A stretch of 64,000 nt of DNA from an uncultured Clostridia bacterium (GTDB taxonomy: Bacteria; Bacillota; Clostridia; UMGS1810). Shown in pieces: positions 45,155-53,200 of the stretch. The notes beneath the pieces were generated by a model, which saw only the letters and a program-made list of their open reading frames with translations, made no database searches and was not told where the DNA came from. Each line of letters begins with the position of its first letter. Within the stretch, counting starts at the first letter, position 1. The translations under genes and the position numbers were made by a program. Where the stretch lies: contig CAKSJG010000015.1 of NCBI GenBank assembly GCA_934463165.1, positions 4,864-68,863 of the forward strand. Reading direction: 5' to 3'.

Positions 45155-45427
45155 TTATTTAACAGCGTCTTTTAAAGCCTTACCTGCTTTAAAAGCGGGA
45201 ACCGTTGATGCGGGGATTTCTATAACCGCACCTGTCTGGGGGTTTTTGCCTGTTCTTGCAGCGCGTTTTTTTGTTTCAAAAGAACCGAAGCCCACAAGAG
45301 CAACCTTGTCACCCTTAACAAGAGCGTCTGTTATTGTTTCAATAAAAGCTGTGAGAGCCTTATCGGCATCTTTTTTTGATAATTCGGCTTTTTCTGCAAT
45401 TTTTGAAATTAATTCACTTTTGTTCAT
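45155..45427 (-). CDS. hup: HU family DNA-binding protein
   Basis: 90 residues, the standard HU length. N-terminal helices (MNKSELISKIAEKAELSKKD), GFGSFETKKRAARTGKNPQT forming the beta arm with its arginine-rich tip, then IPASTVPAFKAGKALKDAVK. A small nucleoid protein that bends and compacts DNA. Strong promoter at 45463-45491, RBS AGGAGG, and a strong terminator, consistent with high monocistronic expression. Confidence 0.97.
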   Translation of the reverse strand: MNKSELISKIAEKAELSKKDADKALTAFIETITDALVKGDKVALVGFGSFETKKRAARTGKNPQTGAVIEIPASTVPAFKAGKALKDAVK

Positions 45428-45462
45428 TTAAGTTACCTCCTAAAAATACTTACATTACTGAT

Positions 45463-45491
45463 ATTATAGCACATAACACCTGTATTTTCAA
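45463..45491 (-). promoter_or_regulatory. Promoter of the HU gene
   Basis: Minus strand TTGAAA (45486-45491), 17-bp spacer ending TGC (extended -10), TATAAT (45463-45468). Confidence 0.75.
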
Positions 45492-45563
45492 GGTATTTAT
45501 GCTTCTTTTTCATAGTGATTTATAACAAAATTATTTCCTTATAATTGACAATTACGTCAAAAA

Positions 45564-46277
45564 TCAATCTGTTTCCACAATTTCTTCTTCATCAAATATA
45601 AACATGCTGTCTCTTACAAATTCCGCGTTGTTTATCATGCAGAGAAGATACGTTACACACATTATCGCCTCACACACAATATTGACCTTAAGACTTCCGT
45701 ATACGTTGTAATACTCCCATACTCTTGAGGAAAGCGTAACCTGCAGAGTCGGGAAAGCGCAGAACACCGAATAAACCGACGCAACCATACACGCAAACGG
45801 AATAAGCTCAAATATGAGCGGGACGTATTCTATTTCGCCCTGTTTTCTTTCCGGTGTTATGTTGCACTTTATATAGAGGGCATTTAAAAAATTGACAGCT
45901 CCGGAAAGTGCAAAGTAAAAGATATAGCCTATTGTTTTATCAAAAAAGAGCAAGACCGCAAATATAATGTTTGCCATCATCAGAATAACGGTCGATATCT
46001 TAAAAAATAAGCCGAAAAACTTATCCGAAAAGAAAAGCGCATAAAATCCTATCATAAGGACAGACGATAGTACCTGAGGAATAAGAAGATACCAAACATC
46101 AAAGTAAATATCATTTTGCTCGTTTTTCATAAATATATACATAACAGCGTCCACAAGAAACTTAAGTCCGTATGCGGTAAGTGCAAAAGATATAAACATA
46201 AACAGTGTTTTGTTTGATATAGCGTTGTATTTGTCGTACGCCGGTATGGCGCGCAACTCACTGCCGTTAGTTTTCAT
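45564..46277 (-). CDS. Integral membrane protein of unknown function
   Basis: 237 residues with six predicted membrane helices (for example TLFMFISFALTAYGLKFLVD, PQVLSSVLMIGFYALFF, ISTVILMMANIIFAVLLFF, VNIVCEAIMCVTYLLCMI) and an acidic cytoplasmic tail (IFDEEEIVETD). No family recognised. RBS TGAGGT. It follows the SLH gene by 15 bp, so it is the last gene of the HprK-like/SLH/membrane-protein operon. No transporter or enzyme motif was seen. Confidence 0.8.
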   Translation of the reverse strand: MKTNGSELRAIPAYDKYNAISNKTLFMFISFALTAYGLKFLVDAVMYIFMKNEQNDIYFDVWYLLIPQVLSSVLMIGFYALFFSDKFFGLFFKISTVILMMANIIFAVLLFFDKTIGYIFYFALSGAVNFLNALYIKCNITPERKQGEIEYVPLIFELIPFACMVASVYSVFCAFPTLQVTLSSRVWEYYNVYGSLKVNIVCEAIMCVTYLLCMINNAEFVRDSMFIFDEEEIVETD

Positions 46278-46292
46278 AAAAATTACCTCATA

Positions 46293-47903
46293 TTATTTTA
46301 TTACCTGACTGATATATGCCGTATCGGGTGAAACATAGGCATCGTCAAATTTTTTGCCCGTGTCGAGGTCAATAAAGAATGACTCGCCCGCCTTAAGTTC
46401 CGCCGCACCTGCAGCATCATTTGCACATTTTATGATATCCGAAAGCTTCGACGCTCCGTTTAACGATTCTACCGTAAGCTTAAGTCTGAATGTGTAGCCG
46501 TTGCCGTTGTTTACGGCAAGACCGGGATAATACGTAAGATTAATTCTTGCGCCCTTTGAATCTGCAGCACTTACGAGAGAAGCAAACATTATTTCAAAAG
46601 GTTCTTTAAATGCATTTGTTGTTGCATAGCTTTCCTTAGGCGTTTGGGTTGTCTTTACAAATGCTGTTTCATACACATTGCTCGGAACATCGGCAAGTAT
46701 CACTCTGTAATCGGCACTGTTTTTGGGATAAATTGTCAAATCCGTTTTGATTTTGCTTCCTATGTTATTGGACGAAAAACCTATTTTATCTGCGGCAAAA
46801 ATTCCGCCAAAGCCGTCATATTCGAGGAGAAGGCATGCAAATTCTTTGAGAGTAATGTCTTTTTCGGCGTTTATTTTATCTGTGGAATCAAAGCGAATTC
46901 CGTTGCCGTATGCATTGGCAAGAAGTCTCTTTTCGTCATCATTTGAAGTGCTTGTAATTTCGGGATAGATCGCACCGTCGGGATAAGTCGGGATATAGCC
47001 CGTGGAGCTTCTGAGCACAGCAAAGGTAAGCGCTTCTATCGCATCTTTAACGGTTGCATTTTTCTCAATATACTGCTCATTGTCATTTGCTTCACCGAGA
47101 TAATAACGGCAGAGCATATTAAGCGCCTGAGAATACTTGTGCGTAAAGCTTCTTGTTGCCGAAACACCCGGATATGTCGGGATATCTTCACGGCTCAGAA
47201 TTCTTGCAGCAGCCATTGCAAGCTCACCGTTTGTGAGTGTTGCATTTTCGTCATATGCTTTGTCAACGGCACCGACAGCGTTATATACCGTTTCAAAAAC
47301 CTTGGGGTCAACAGCATTTATGAAATCCGTCTTTTTATCGGCAGATGACCTTGAACGGATTATGAGCGCTGCAGCTTCGGCACGGGTAAGAGTATCGCCG
47401 AGTCTTAAGTTAAGGTTGTCGTTACCCGTCATGATTCCGTTTAAATATCCCCATGCAACTGCTTCCTTGTCGCTTCCCTGCTTATATATAATCGGGGGAA
47501 CACTGCCGCTCTCGGGTGAGCCTGCTCTTTTATACAGAAGCGAAATAACCTCACCGCGCGTTATTGCAACATCGGGGTTGAATCTGCCGTTATCGTCACC
47601 TTTAAGACCGGATGTCATAACATATTCATATGCCCAGTGTGACGACGGAACATCGATGAAATCCGATGTGAATCTTGTCGGCCCCATGCCTATCATCTTA
47701 ACAAACTGAGCACGGCTCACGGTTGCCGTCGGACGGAAAGAGCCGTCTTCAAATCCGTTTATTGTTCCTTCGGATACAAGAGTATCTACATAAGAATATG
47801 CCCAGTGATCAGACGCGAGGTCATTAAACCCTGCGGCAAATGCCGCTCCCGATACCGAGAAAACCATGATTACCGTAAGGATTACGGAAATTATTCTTTT
47901 CAT
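46293..47903 (-). CDS. SLH-domain protein with N-terminal SLH triplet
   Basis: 536 residues from ATG 47903 (RBS GAAGGA); an in-frame ATG at 48035 would lie inside the preceding gene and lacks an RBS. Signal peptide 1-23, then three SLH domains at about 24-195 (GFEDGSFRPTATVSRAQFV, GRFNPDVAITRGEVISLLY, NLRLGDTLTRAEAAALIIRS). The rest, about 200-536, has two helical repeat-like parts and a beta-rich C-terminus, not recognised. It is 40 bp downstream of the HprK-like gene and 15 bp upstream of a membrane protein, so the three are probably co-transcribed. Confidence 0.88.
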   Translation of the reverse strand: MKRIISVILTVIMVFSVSGAAFAAGFNDLASDHWAYSYVDTLVSEGTINGFEDGSFRPTATVSRAQFVKMIGMGPTRFTSDFIDVPSSHWAYEYVMTSGLKGDDNGRFNPDVAITRGEVISLLYKRAGSPESGSVPPIIYKQGSDKEAVAWGYLNGIMTGNDNLNLRLGDTLTRAEAAALIIRSRSSADKKTDFINAVDPKVFETVYNAVGAVDKAYDENATLTNGELAMAAARILSREDIPTYPGVSATRSFTHKYSQALNMLCRYYLGEANDNEQYIEKNATVKDAIEALTFAVLRSSTGYIPTYPDGAIYPEITSTSNDDEKRLLANAYGNGIRFDSTDKINAEKDITLKEFACLLLEYDGFGGIFAADKIGFSSNNIGSKIKTDLTIYPKNSADYRVILADVPSNVYETAFVKTTQTPKESYATTNAFKEPFEIMFASLVSAADSKGARINLTYYPGLAVNNGNGYTFRLKLTVESLNGASKLSDIIKCANDAAGAAELKAGESFFIDLDTGKKFDDAYVSPDTAYISQVIK

Positions 47904-47943
47904 TATATTTTTTCCTTCTTTCATATTTGTTTTTGGTAAAATA

Positions 47944-48807
47944 TTATTTATATATGCAATCGTGAGCAACATGCGCTGCCTGCGGATCCATATTGCAATG
48001 CAGTCTGTAAACCGGCACTTTTGAAAATACCGCATCCGCTGCAGAGATAAGATTTTGCATCATTTCATCGGAGAGCGGAGTCCTCACGCCTTTGAAAAAG
48101 TCATTCATGCACATGGCAAACGGAATACGCTGTATGGCATTTTCCTTGCCGCGGGCAAGAAAAACAACAGCTTTAAGCGGCAGCTTGACATTAACATTTA
48201 TCCCCGTTGTGCCTGCCCAGGGTGTGCCGTAGATATATGCTTTGCCGCCTACGGAGCGTATAATCGGGGTGTCGTCATTAATAATGAACGTATCTTCGAA
48301 TTCACGAATCCAAAGTGCAGTATGAGTGGATTTGCCTGTTCCCGACAATGCCGAAAATGCAACACCGCTGCCGTCATGGCATATTGTGGACGAATGAAAA
48401 ACAAAACCGCCGTGCATCTGAATCAGATACGTCATGCAGTTATTCATAACATTAAAAACAAAAAGCTTTGCTTCCATGCCGTAAATCTTTTTCATATTAC
48501 ATAAAGTAATGTCGGCTCTGCGATAGTCGTGTGCATAGCATATTTTTGCAACAATTCTGCCCGACAGCGAATCATGATATATTAAGCTGTCGCAGCCGTT
48601 TTCACGGCTGTAATACACATCATCCCCTACTTTTACCAGAGAAGATACGGGTTTTGGTATTTCACCTGTTGCAACACCGATGTTTATGACAATGTCGCTT
48701 TCGGAATCGTCGGATATTTCATACGGAGCAAGGTGCTGCTCAAAAAACTCGTCACCGTCTAAATGAAATTCCATATTCAAATCTGCTATGCAGTATTTTT
48801 TTATCAT
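47944..48807 (-). CDS. HprK/PEPCK-like P-loop protein, possible peptide or protein kinase
   Basis: 287 residues. Residues 151-162 contain the P-loop FSALSGTGKSTH, intermediate between HPr kinase (SGxGKS) and ATP-dependent PEP carboxykinase (GLSGTGKTT). HSST at 138-141, INDDTPII at 176-183 (likely metal site) and YGTPWAGTTGIN at 193-204 complete the core. The N-terminal 1-125 is a family-specific beta domain. It is too short for PEP carboxykinase and lacks the HPr kinase N-domain. Relatives are found beside peptide-modification genes, including kinases that phosphorylate lasso peptides. A 59-residue peptide gene lies just upstream, separated by a terminator and a promoter (48835-48863). Kinase function and substrate are inference. 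Confidence 0.75.
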   Translation of the reverse strand: MIKKYCIADLNMEFHLDGDEFFEQHLAPYEISDDSESDIVINIGVATGEIPKPVSSLVKVGDDVYYSRENGCDSLIYHDSLSGRIVAKICYAHDYRRADITLCNMKKIYGMEAKLFVFNVMNNCMTYLIQMHGGFVFHSSTICHDGSGVAFSALSGTGKSTHTALWIREFEDTFIINDDTPIIRSVGGKAYIYGTPWAGTTGINVNVKLPLKAVVFLARGKENAIQRIPFAMCMNDFFKGVRTPLSDEMMQNLISAADAVFSKVPVYRLHCNMDPQAAHVAHDCIYK

Positions 48808-48834
48808 TGTGTTTCATCCGTTCATATAAATTGT

Positions 48835-48863
48835 AGTTTACATTTATAAATATCATGATTCAA
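48835..48863 (-). promoter_or_regulatory. Probable promoter of the HprK-like operon
   Basis: Minus strand TTGAAT (48858-48863), 17-bp spacer, TAAACT (48835-48840), just downstream of the peptide gene's terminator. Confidence 0.45.
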
Positions 48864-48892
48864 AAAAAAGGCTGACAAAAGTCAACCTTTTT
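48864..48892 (-). terminator. Terminator after the small peptide gene
   Basis: Stem AAAAAGGTTGAC / GTCAGCCTTTTTTTT on the minus strand (one mismatch, 4-base loop) with an 8-base U-run. It starts 21 bp after the peptide stop codon and would keep peptide transcripts more abundant than those of the HprK-like gene. Confidence 0.8.
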
Positions 48893-48912
48893 TATTGAAT
48901 TTTAAATCTTTA

Positions 48913-49092
48913 TTAACCTTGTGAAGTCTGAACTGTAGCAAGGTTATATGTTGTTAAAGCAACATTATTCACACTGCCAATACTCGTGGTTGTTGTTGTA
49001 GCACTTCCCGCAACAGCAGTCGGAAGAGCAGCAATATTTTCTTTAACAGAAAGCTCAACTACGTCAAGCATAGGTTTTGTATAATGTTTCAT
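48913..49092 (-). CDS. Small peptide, 59 residues, precursor-like
   Basis: ATG 49092 to TAA 48913-48915, with AAGGGAG upstream. The first part is charged and leader-like (MKHYTKPMLDVVELSVKENI), the second is small, polar and rich in Thr, Ser and Ala (AALPTAVAGSATTTTTSIGS and on to the end TSQG), with no cysteine. The K-P-x-L-x-V-V-E-L pattern followed by an Ala/Ser/Thr-rich tail recalls uncharacterised small peptides of Clostridia and the leader/core layout of ribosomally made modified peptides. It lies 21 bp after the secreted protein gene at 49114-50031 and before an HprK-like protein. Coding is supported by the RBS, start, stop, operon position and terminator; the function is unknown. Confidence 0.65.
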   Translation of the reverse strand: MKHYTKPMLDVVELSVKENIAALPTAVAGSATTTTTSIGSVNNVALTTYNLATVQTSQG

Positions 49093-49113
49093 AATTACTA
49101 ATTCTCCCTTCTA

Positions 49114-50031
49114 TTATCCAATAACAATACCGTCCATATTATAGTAAACATTACCGATTCTATAATATGCTGTGACAGCATCTTTGCTTATTTCAGTATC
49201 ATCTGTTGTAAGAATCCTTACAGCAACATTTGTATTACCTTCGGCATTAATTGCAGGATAAGCAACACCGTTAAAAATTACACCATATTCAGTAACTTCA
49301 GAAGCATTTTCAACCTTAAGAACTGTCGTTACGGATTTTTTAACAGCTGTTGCAACATTATCAACATCAACAGTCATATCGGTAACATCATCTTGTACAG
49401 GATCAGCAGTAATAACTACCGGTGCAGTAGATGTTTTTTCTGCAGTAACTGTAATTGTCTGACCTGCTGTAAGAGAATAAACGCTTTTTATTTCTGTTTG
49501 AGCTGTTTCACCAATTGTTACAGTTTTAATTTCATATCCTGTTTCAGGTGTAATCTTAGCATATATTGTTTCGCCTTTACCGGCAACAACTGAAGTGTCA
49601 GCAATTTTTTTATCAGCTGAGCAAGCTTCATCTGTATAATACTCAATATTTGCATTTGTAGCAGAACCTGTTACATTACCGAGACCAAGATTATCTGCTG
49701 TAGGAGCCGGATCAGTTCCGTCTGTTCCATATGTAACGGCTGTCTGAAGATTGGTTATTTTGTTTTTTGCGATCTTGTAATTAAAGGTTGCCGTACCTGT
49801 TGTGCTTAATGTTGCCTGATCGATATAAACGATAGTCTCACCGCTCTTTACAAGATATGTAACTTCTTTGTTCGGCGTCAACTCCGAAACTGTTGCAACT
49901 ACATCAACTTTGTCTGTTGTCGTATTATAAGTAGCTGTTGTATTTACTGCTGCAAAGCTTGTAGAAGCAGATGCCATAACAGCAATCGCAGAAACTGCTG
50001 CCAATGTAGCTTTTAATTTACTGCTTTTCAT
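49114..50031 (-). CDS. Secreted protein of unknown function
   Basis: 305 residues from ATG 50031; an ATG at 50043 directly abuts the AGGAG ribosome site and cannot use it. Signal peptide 1-27 (ATLAAVSAIAVMASASTSFA). The mature part is almost free of Cys and Trp, rich in Thr, Val and Ala, and looks like tandem beta domains (about 28-110 and 115-200, the latter with ETGYEIKTVTIG, and 235-305). No SLH or sortase signal. Driven by a near-consensus promoter (50071-50099), so likely abundant. It is followed by the 59-residue peptide gene on the same presumed transcript. A surface or pilus-like structural role is possible but unproven. Confidence 0.8.
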   Translation of the reverse strand: MKSSKLKATLAAVSAIAVMASASTSFAAVNTTATYNTTTDKVDVVATVSELTPNKEVTYLVKSGETIVYIDQATLSTTGTATFNYKIAKNKITNLQTAVTYGTDGTDPAPTADNLGLGNVTGSATNANIEYYTDEACSADKKIADTSVVAGKGETIYAKITPETGYEIKTVTIGETAQTEIKSVYSLTAGQTITVTAEKTSTAPVVITADPVQDDVTDMTVDVDNVATAVKKSVTTVLKVENASEVTEYGVIFNGVAYPAINAEGNTNVAVRILTTDDTEISKDAVTAYYRIGNVYYNMDGIVIG

Positions 50032-50070
50032 TTTTACATACATCTCCTATCTATGTTTTTCGTTATAACT

Positions 50071-50099
50071 ATTTTATCAAATAATCTATATATTGTCAA
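50071..50099 (-). promoter_or_regulatory. Strong promoter of the secreted protein and peptide genes
   Basis: Minus strand TTGACA (50094-50099), 17-bp spacer, TAAAAT (50071-50076). Confidence 0.8.
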
Positions 50100-50202
50100 T
50101 AGTTTTTTTGCTTTTTGGCGTGTAATTTATGTACAAGATATATGCCGATTTTTGTGTATTTTTTACAACACGTCATTGTCGAAAAATACCTGTAAGCCTC
50201 AA

Positions 50203-50229
50203 CATCCGCGAACAAATTGTCCGCGGATG
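50203..50229 (-). terminator. Hairpin after the heparinase-like gene
   Basis: Arms CATCCGCG / CGCGGATG, extendable to 12-13 bp with one mismatch, 15 bp after the stop at 50245. The U-run is missing, so termination is uncertain. Confidence 0.45.
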
Positions 50230-50244
50230 CTATAGTATAAATTA

Positions 50245-53200
50245 TTATTCCGAAACTTCGCCGCTGCTACTTGATGCATTCTTTGTTTTTGCAATATAAA
50301 GACGTTTTAATATTGTTGCGGCTTCCGCTCTTGTGGCTGTTGCCTTGGGAGCGAACTCTGTATAGCTTCTGCCTGTTAAGAATCTTTGAGTCATTGCCTG
50401 ACCGATATATTCATTATATACGGGGTTGATATCCGCTTTATCGGTGAATCTGTCGGTTGAAGCTGCTTTTACATCGCCTGTCGCTATATTTTTATATGCA
50501 AGCATAAGAATTGCTGCGGCTTCTTCACGCGTTATGTCTTTGTTGGGGTTTAATGCTCCGCCCGAGACCATAGCGCCCGGAATTATGCCGGCATCGTATG
50601 CAGCCTGAATGGTATTTGCATACCAATCGGAGGATGCAACGTCTGTGAATCCGCCTTTGTACGGTGTTTCCGAAAGACCTATGCAGCGAGCTATCATTGC
50701 CGTGAATTCTGCAACAGTTACGTTTGAATCAGGCGTAAATGTTGTTGCCGATGTACCGTTGATAAGCTTAAGGAGTCTCATCTGGTTTACTGCCTGCTCT
50801 GCCCAATGACCCGAAATATCGGTAAAGTCCGGGAGAACCTGCGGCATATAAACCTCAAGGATACTGTTCCATTCGTTCTCTGTGTTACCCGATCCCTCAA
50901 ACTTAACATATTTTGCCTTAACCGTGTTGTTAAACTTAAATATCTCAAGCTGTTCGGTATTACCTGCGGCAATGCCGTCAAACTGCAGATCCCAGTTTTG
51001 CCTGTCGGTGGATGTATAAATCTTAAACTTTGTGGCACGCTTGTCACCTTTCCAGAAAGAAAGGAGAATCTGATTCATTTCGTACTCACCGTCAAGATCC
51101 CATATGATCCATGCTTCGCCGTCTGCCGACCAACGCGTGCTAAAGTCTCCGTCATAAGAATTTTCGGGAACGTTGTTCGATTCGGGAACATGGCTCGCTT
51201 CCGCTTTTACGATCGGAATCTTTGTTAAACTCGTCGGGTCTACATCAATGTAAACATCGTTAAACGTTACATAGTAATAGTTATATTCGCCGGTTTCCTT
51301 ATCTTTAACCGTGCAGATAGCAGTATCGCCGAGTTTTGAGCCCTGTTTGATATCTACGTCAACCTTGTTTTCATCATAATCTGCGGTTACGTTTCCTGTA
51401 ATTCCGTCTAAGGAATAAACAGAGTTTGTCTTTGCAAATCCTTCAACGGGGATTCCGTCAACATAGAGATTATCTATTGACGCTGTTTCTTTAAGGTATA
51501 TATCCCAGTTGCTTATCGGGATGCACTTGGGTGCCGGGGCATTCTCGCCTTCTTCGTTGTATACCGATTTTATCGATACCGATATAGTCGGGTTAACCGC
51601 ATTGTTCAGATGAACAAAGAGCTTATGATACTTTTCGTTGGTGTAACCGGGTTTCGAGTTTTCAACCGGATTCGGAGATGTCGGCAGAGGCACCGCCTCC
51701 ATCTGACCCCATGTTGCACCTGCCGGTGACATTATGTCAAGTCTGACTCTCTTTCCGTCAGACGATGTCAAAAATGCTTTTGTGGGATCATCCTTATCTA
51801 CGGTTATCTGCTGCATTGTGGTAAAGAATGAATATACCTCAACGGGGTCGTTGGTCTTTATTTCGTCCTGAACGATAAAATCGTTACGGTTGTTTATAAG
51901 AGCATAACCTCTGTTTACCGACGCAACCTCGGGGTATGCCTCCGACATATCGAGAACGGCATACATTGCATTATCGCGCGATTCTATCTTTGTGAATTTA
52001 GCGTTTGCAAGCGCGTACTGGTCTTCCTGATCATCGGGATTAAACACAAGTGTGTTGTGCGCTTCGGCTCTCTTGCGGTAATGCTTCCATCTTCCGCCGC
52101 CGACACCGAAATCCCACATGCCTTCGGCTTCGTAATATGCCGATCCGATATCCGAAAGCCATCTTATGCCCTGCATGTCGAGAACGAACTGACCTATATC
52201 AAGGTCGCCGTGGCTTGCATTGTTTGAACCGCCCTTAGCGGCAAACCATGACGCATTTTTATCATACCATGAAGCTCTTGCATATATAATGTCAAGATCA
52301 TCACTGTTATAACGGTAGTCAAGCTTAAGCTTATCTCTGTATTCATCGTCAACAAGCTCTGCCTTATATGCAAGGAAATCTTCCCAGTTATCATTTCCGG
52401 CTGTTGTCTTATAGCAATACGTTGCAATTTCGCGCTCGCCGTATAGCTCTGCAATCCAATACATTACACTGTGTCTTACATTTGCACTTACGCCTCCATC
52501 GGAGAAATTGAACGAGCCTGTCGGTCCCGATGATACTATCGGGAAATATCCTGTTTCGCTGAGACCGGGATATTCGGAGAGACCGTAGTCCGTACCGAGT
52601 ACGTTATAAAGTGCACGGTCATACTTAAAGAAGTATCCCGACGCATATGTCCAATAGCTAGCACCCTCGGGGAAGCCACCGTCGGGGGCATATGCCGCAA
52701 GACCTTTCGGCAGGGTTCTTATCGTCTGGCAAATCATTTCGGAGCAGATGTCCATATAGCCCGGTTCATCTATCATAGAAAGCGCCGCAAGACCGAATCC
52801 GCCCGCGCAAACCTCCTGCCAGTTGTTGGTGTTTCTTGATGCACCTGTGTTGCTTCTCCAAAGTTTGAGGCCTGTTTCGATACCGTTTCTCATCATTCCG
52901 TTTCTGATGAGGCGTTTTTCATCCTCCGTCCACAAATCGTAGCAGATATCATATGCTATTGCAAATGAATGGGCTGCTTCTGCGGTACAGAGAAGATGGC
53001 TCGGGTTCCAGTCCGGCCAGCTCTCCATGGTAACAAGCGCCGACCAGAGACGGTCTTTATATTGTTGTTCACCCGTCAGTCTGTATGCAAGAGCAAGCGG
53101 TTTTATAGCCTCTCTGTCTGTAGATACAAGTCTTTTACCGTCGGGAGTTCCGTATTCCGGATCGGGAACGTCAAGGTAAGTCTTTGCACTTCCGATTATG

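Noticed and set aside
47944..48807. PEP carboxykinase from the SGTGKS P-loop
   Set aside because: At 287 residues it is about half the enzyme's length and lacks its oxaloacetate-binding parts.
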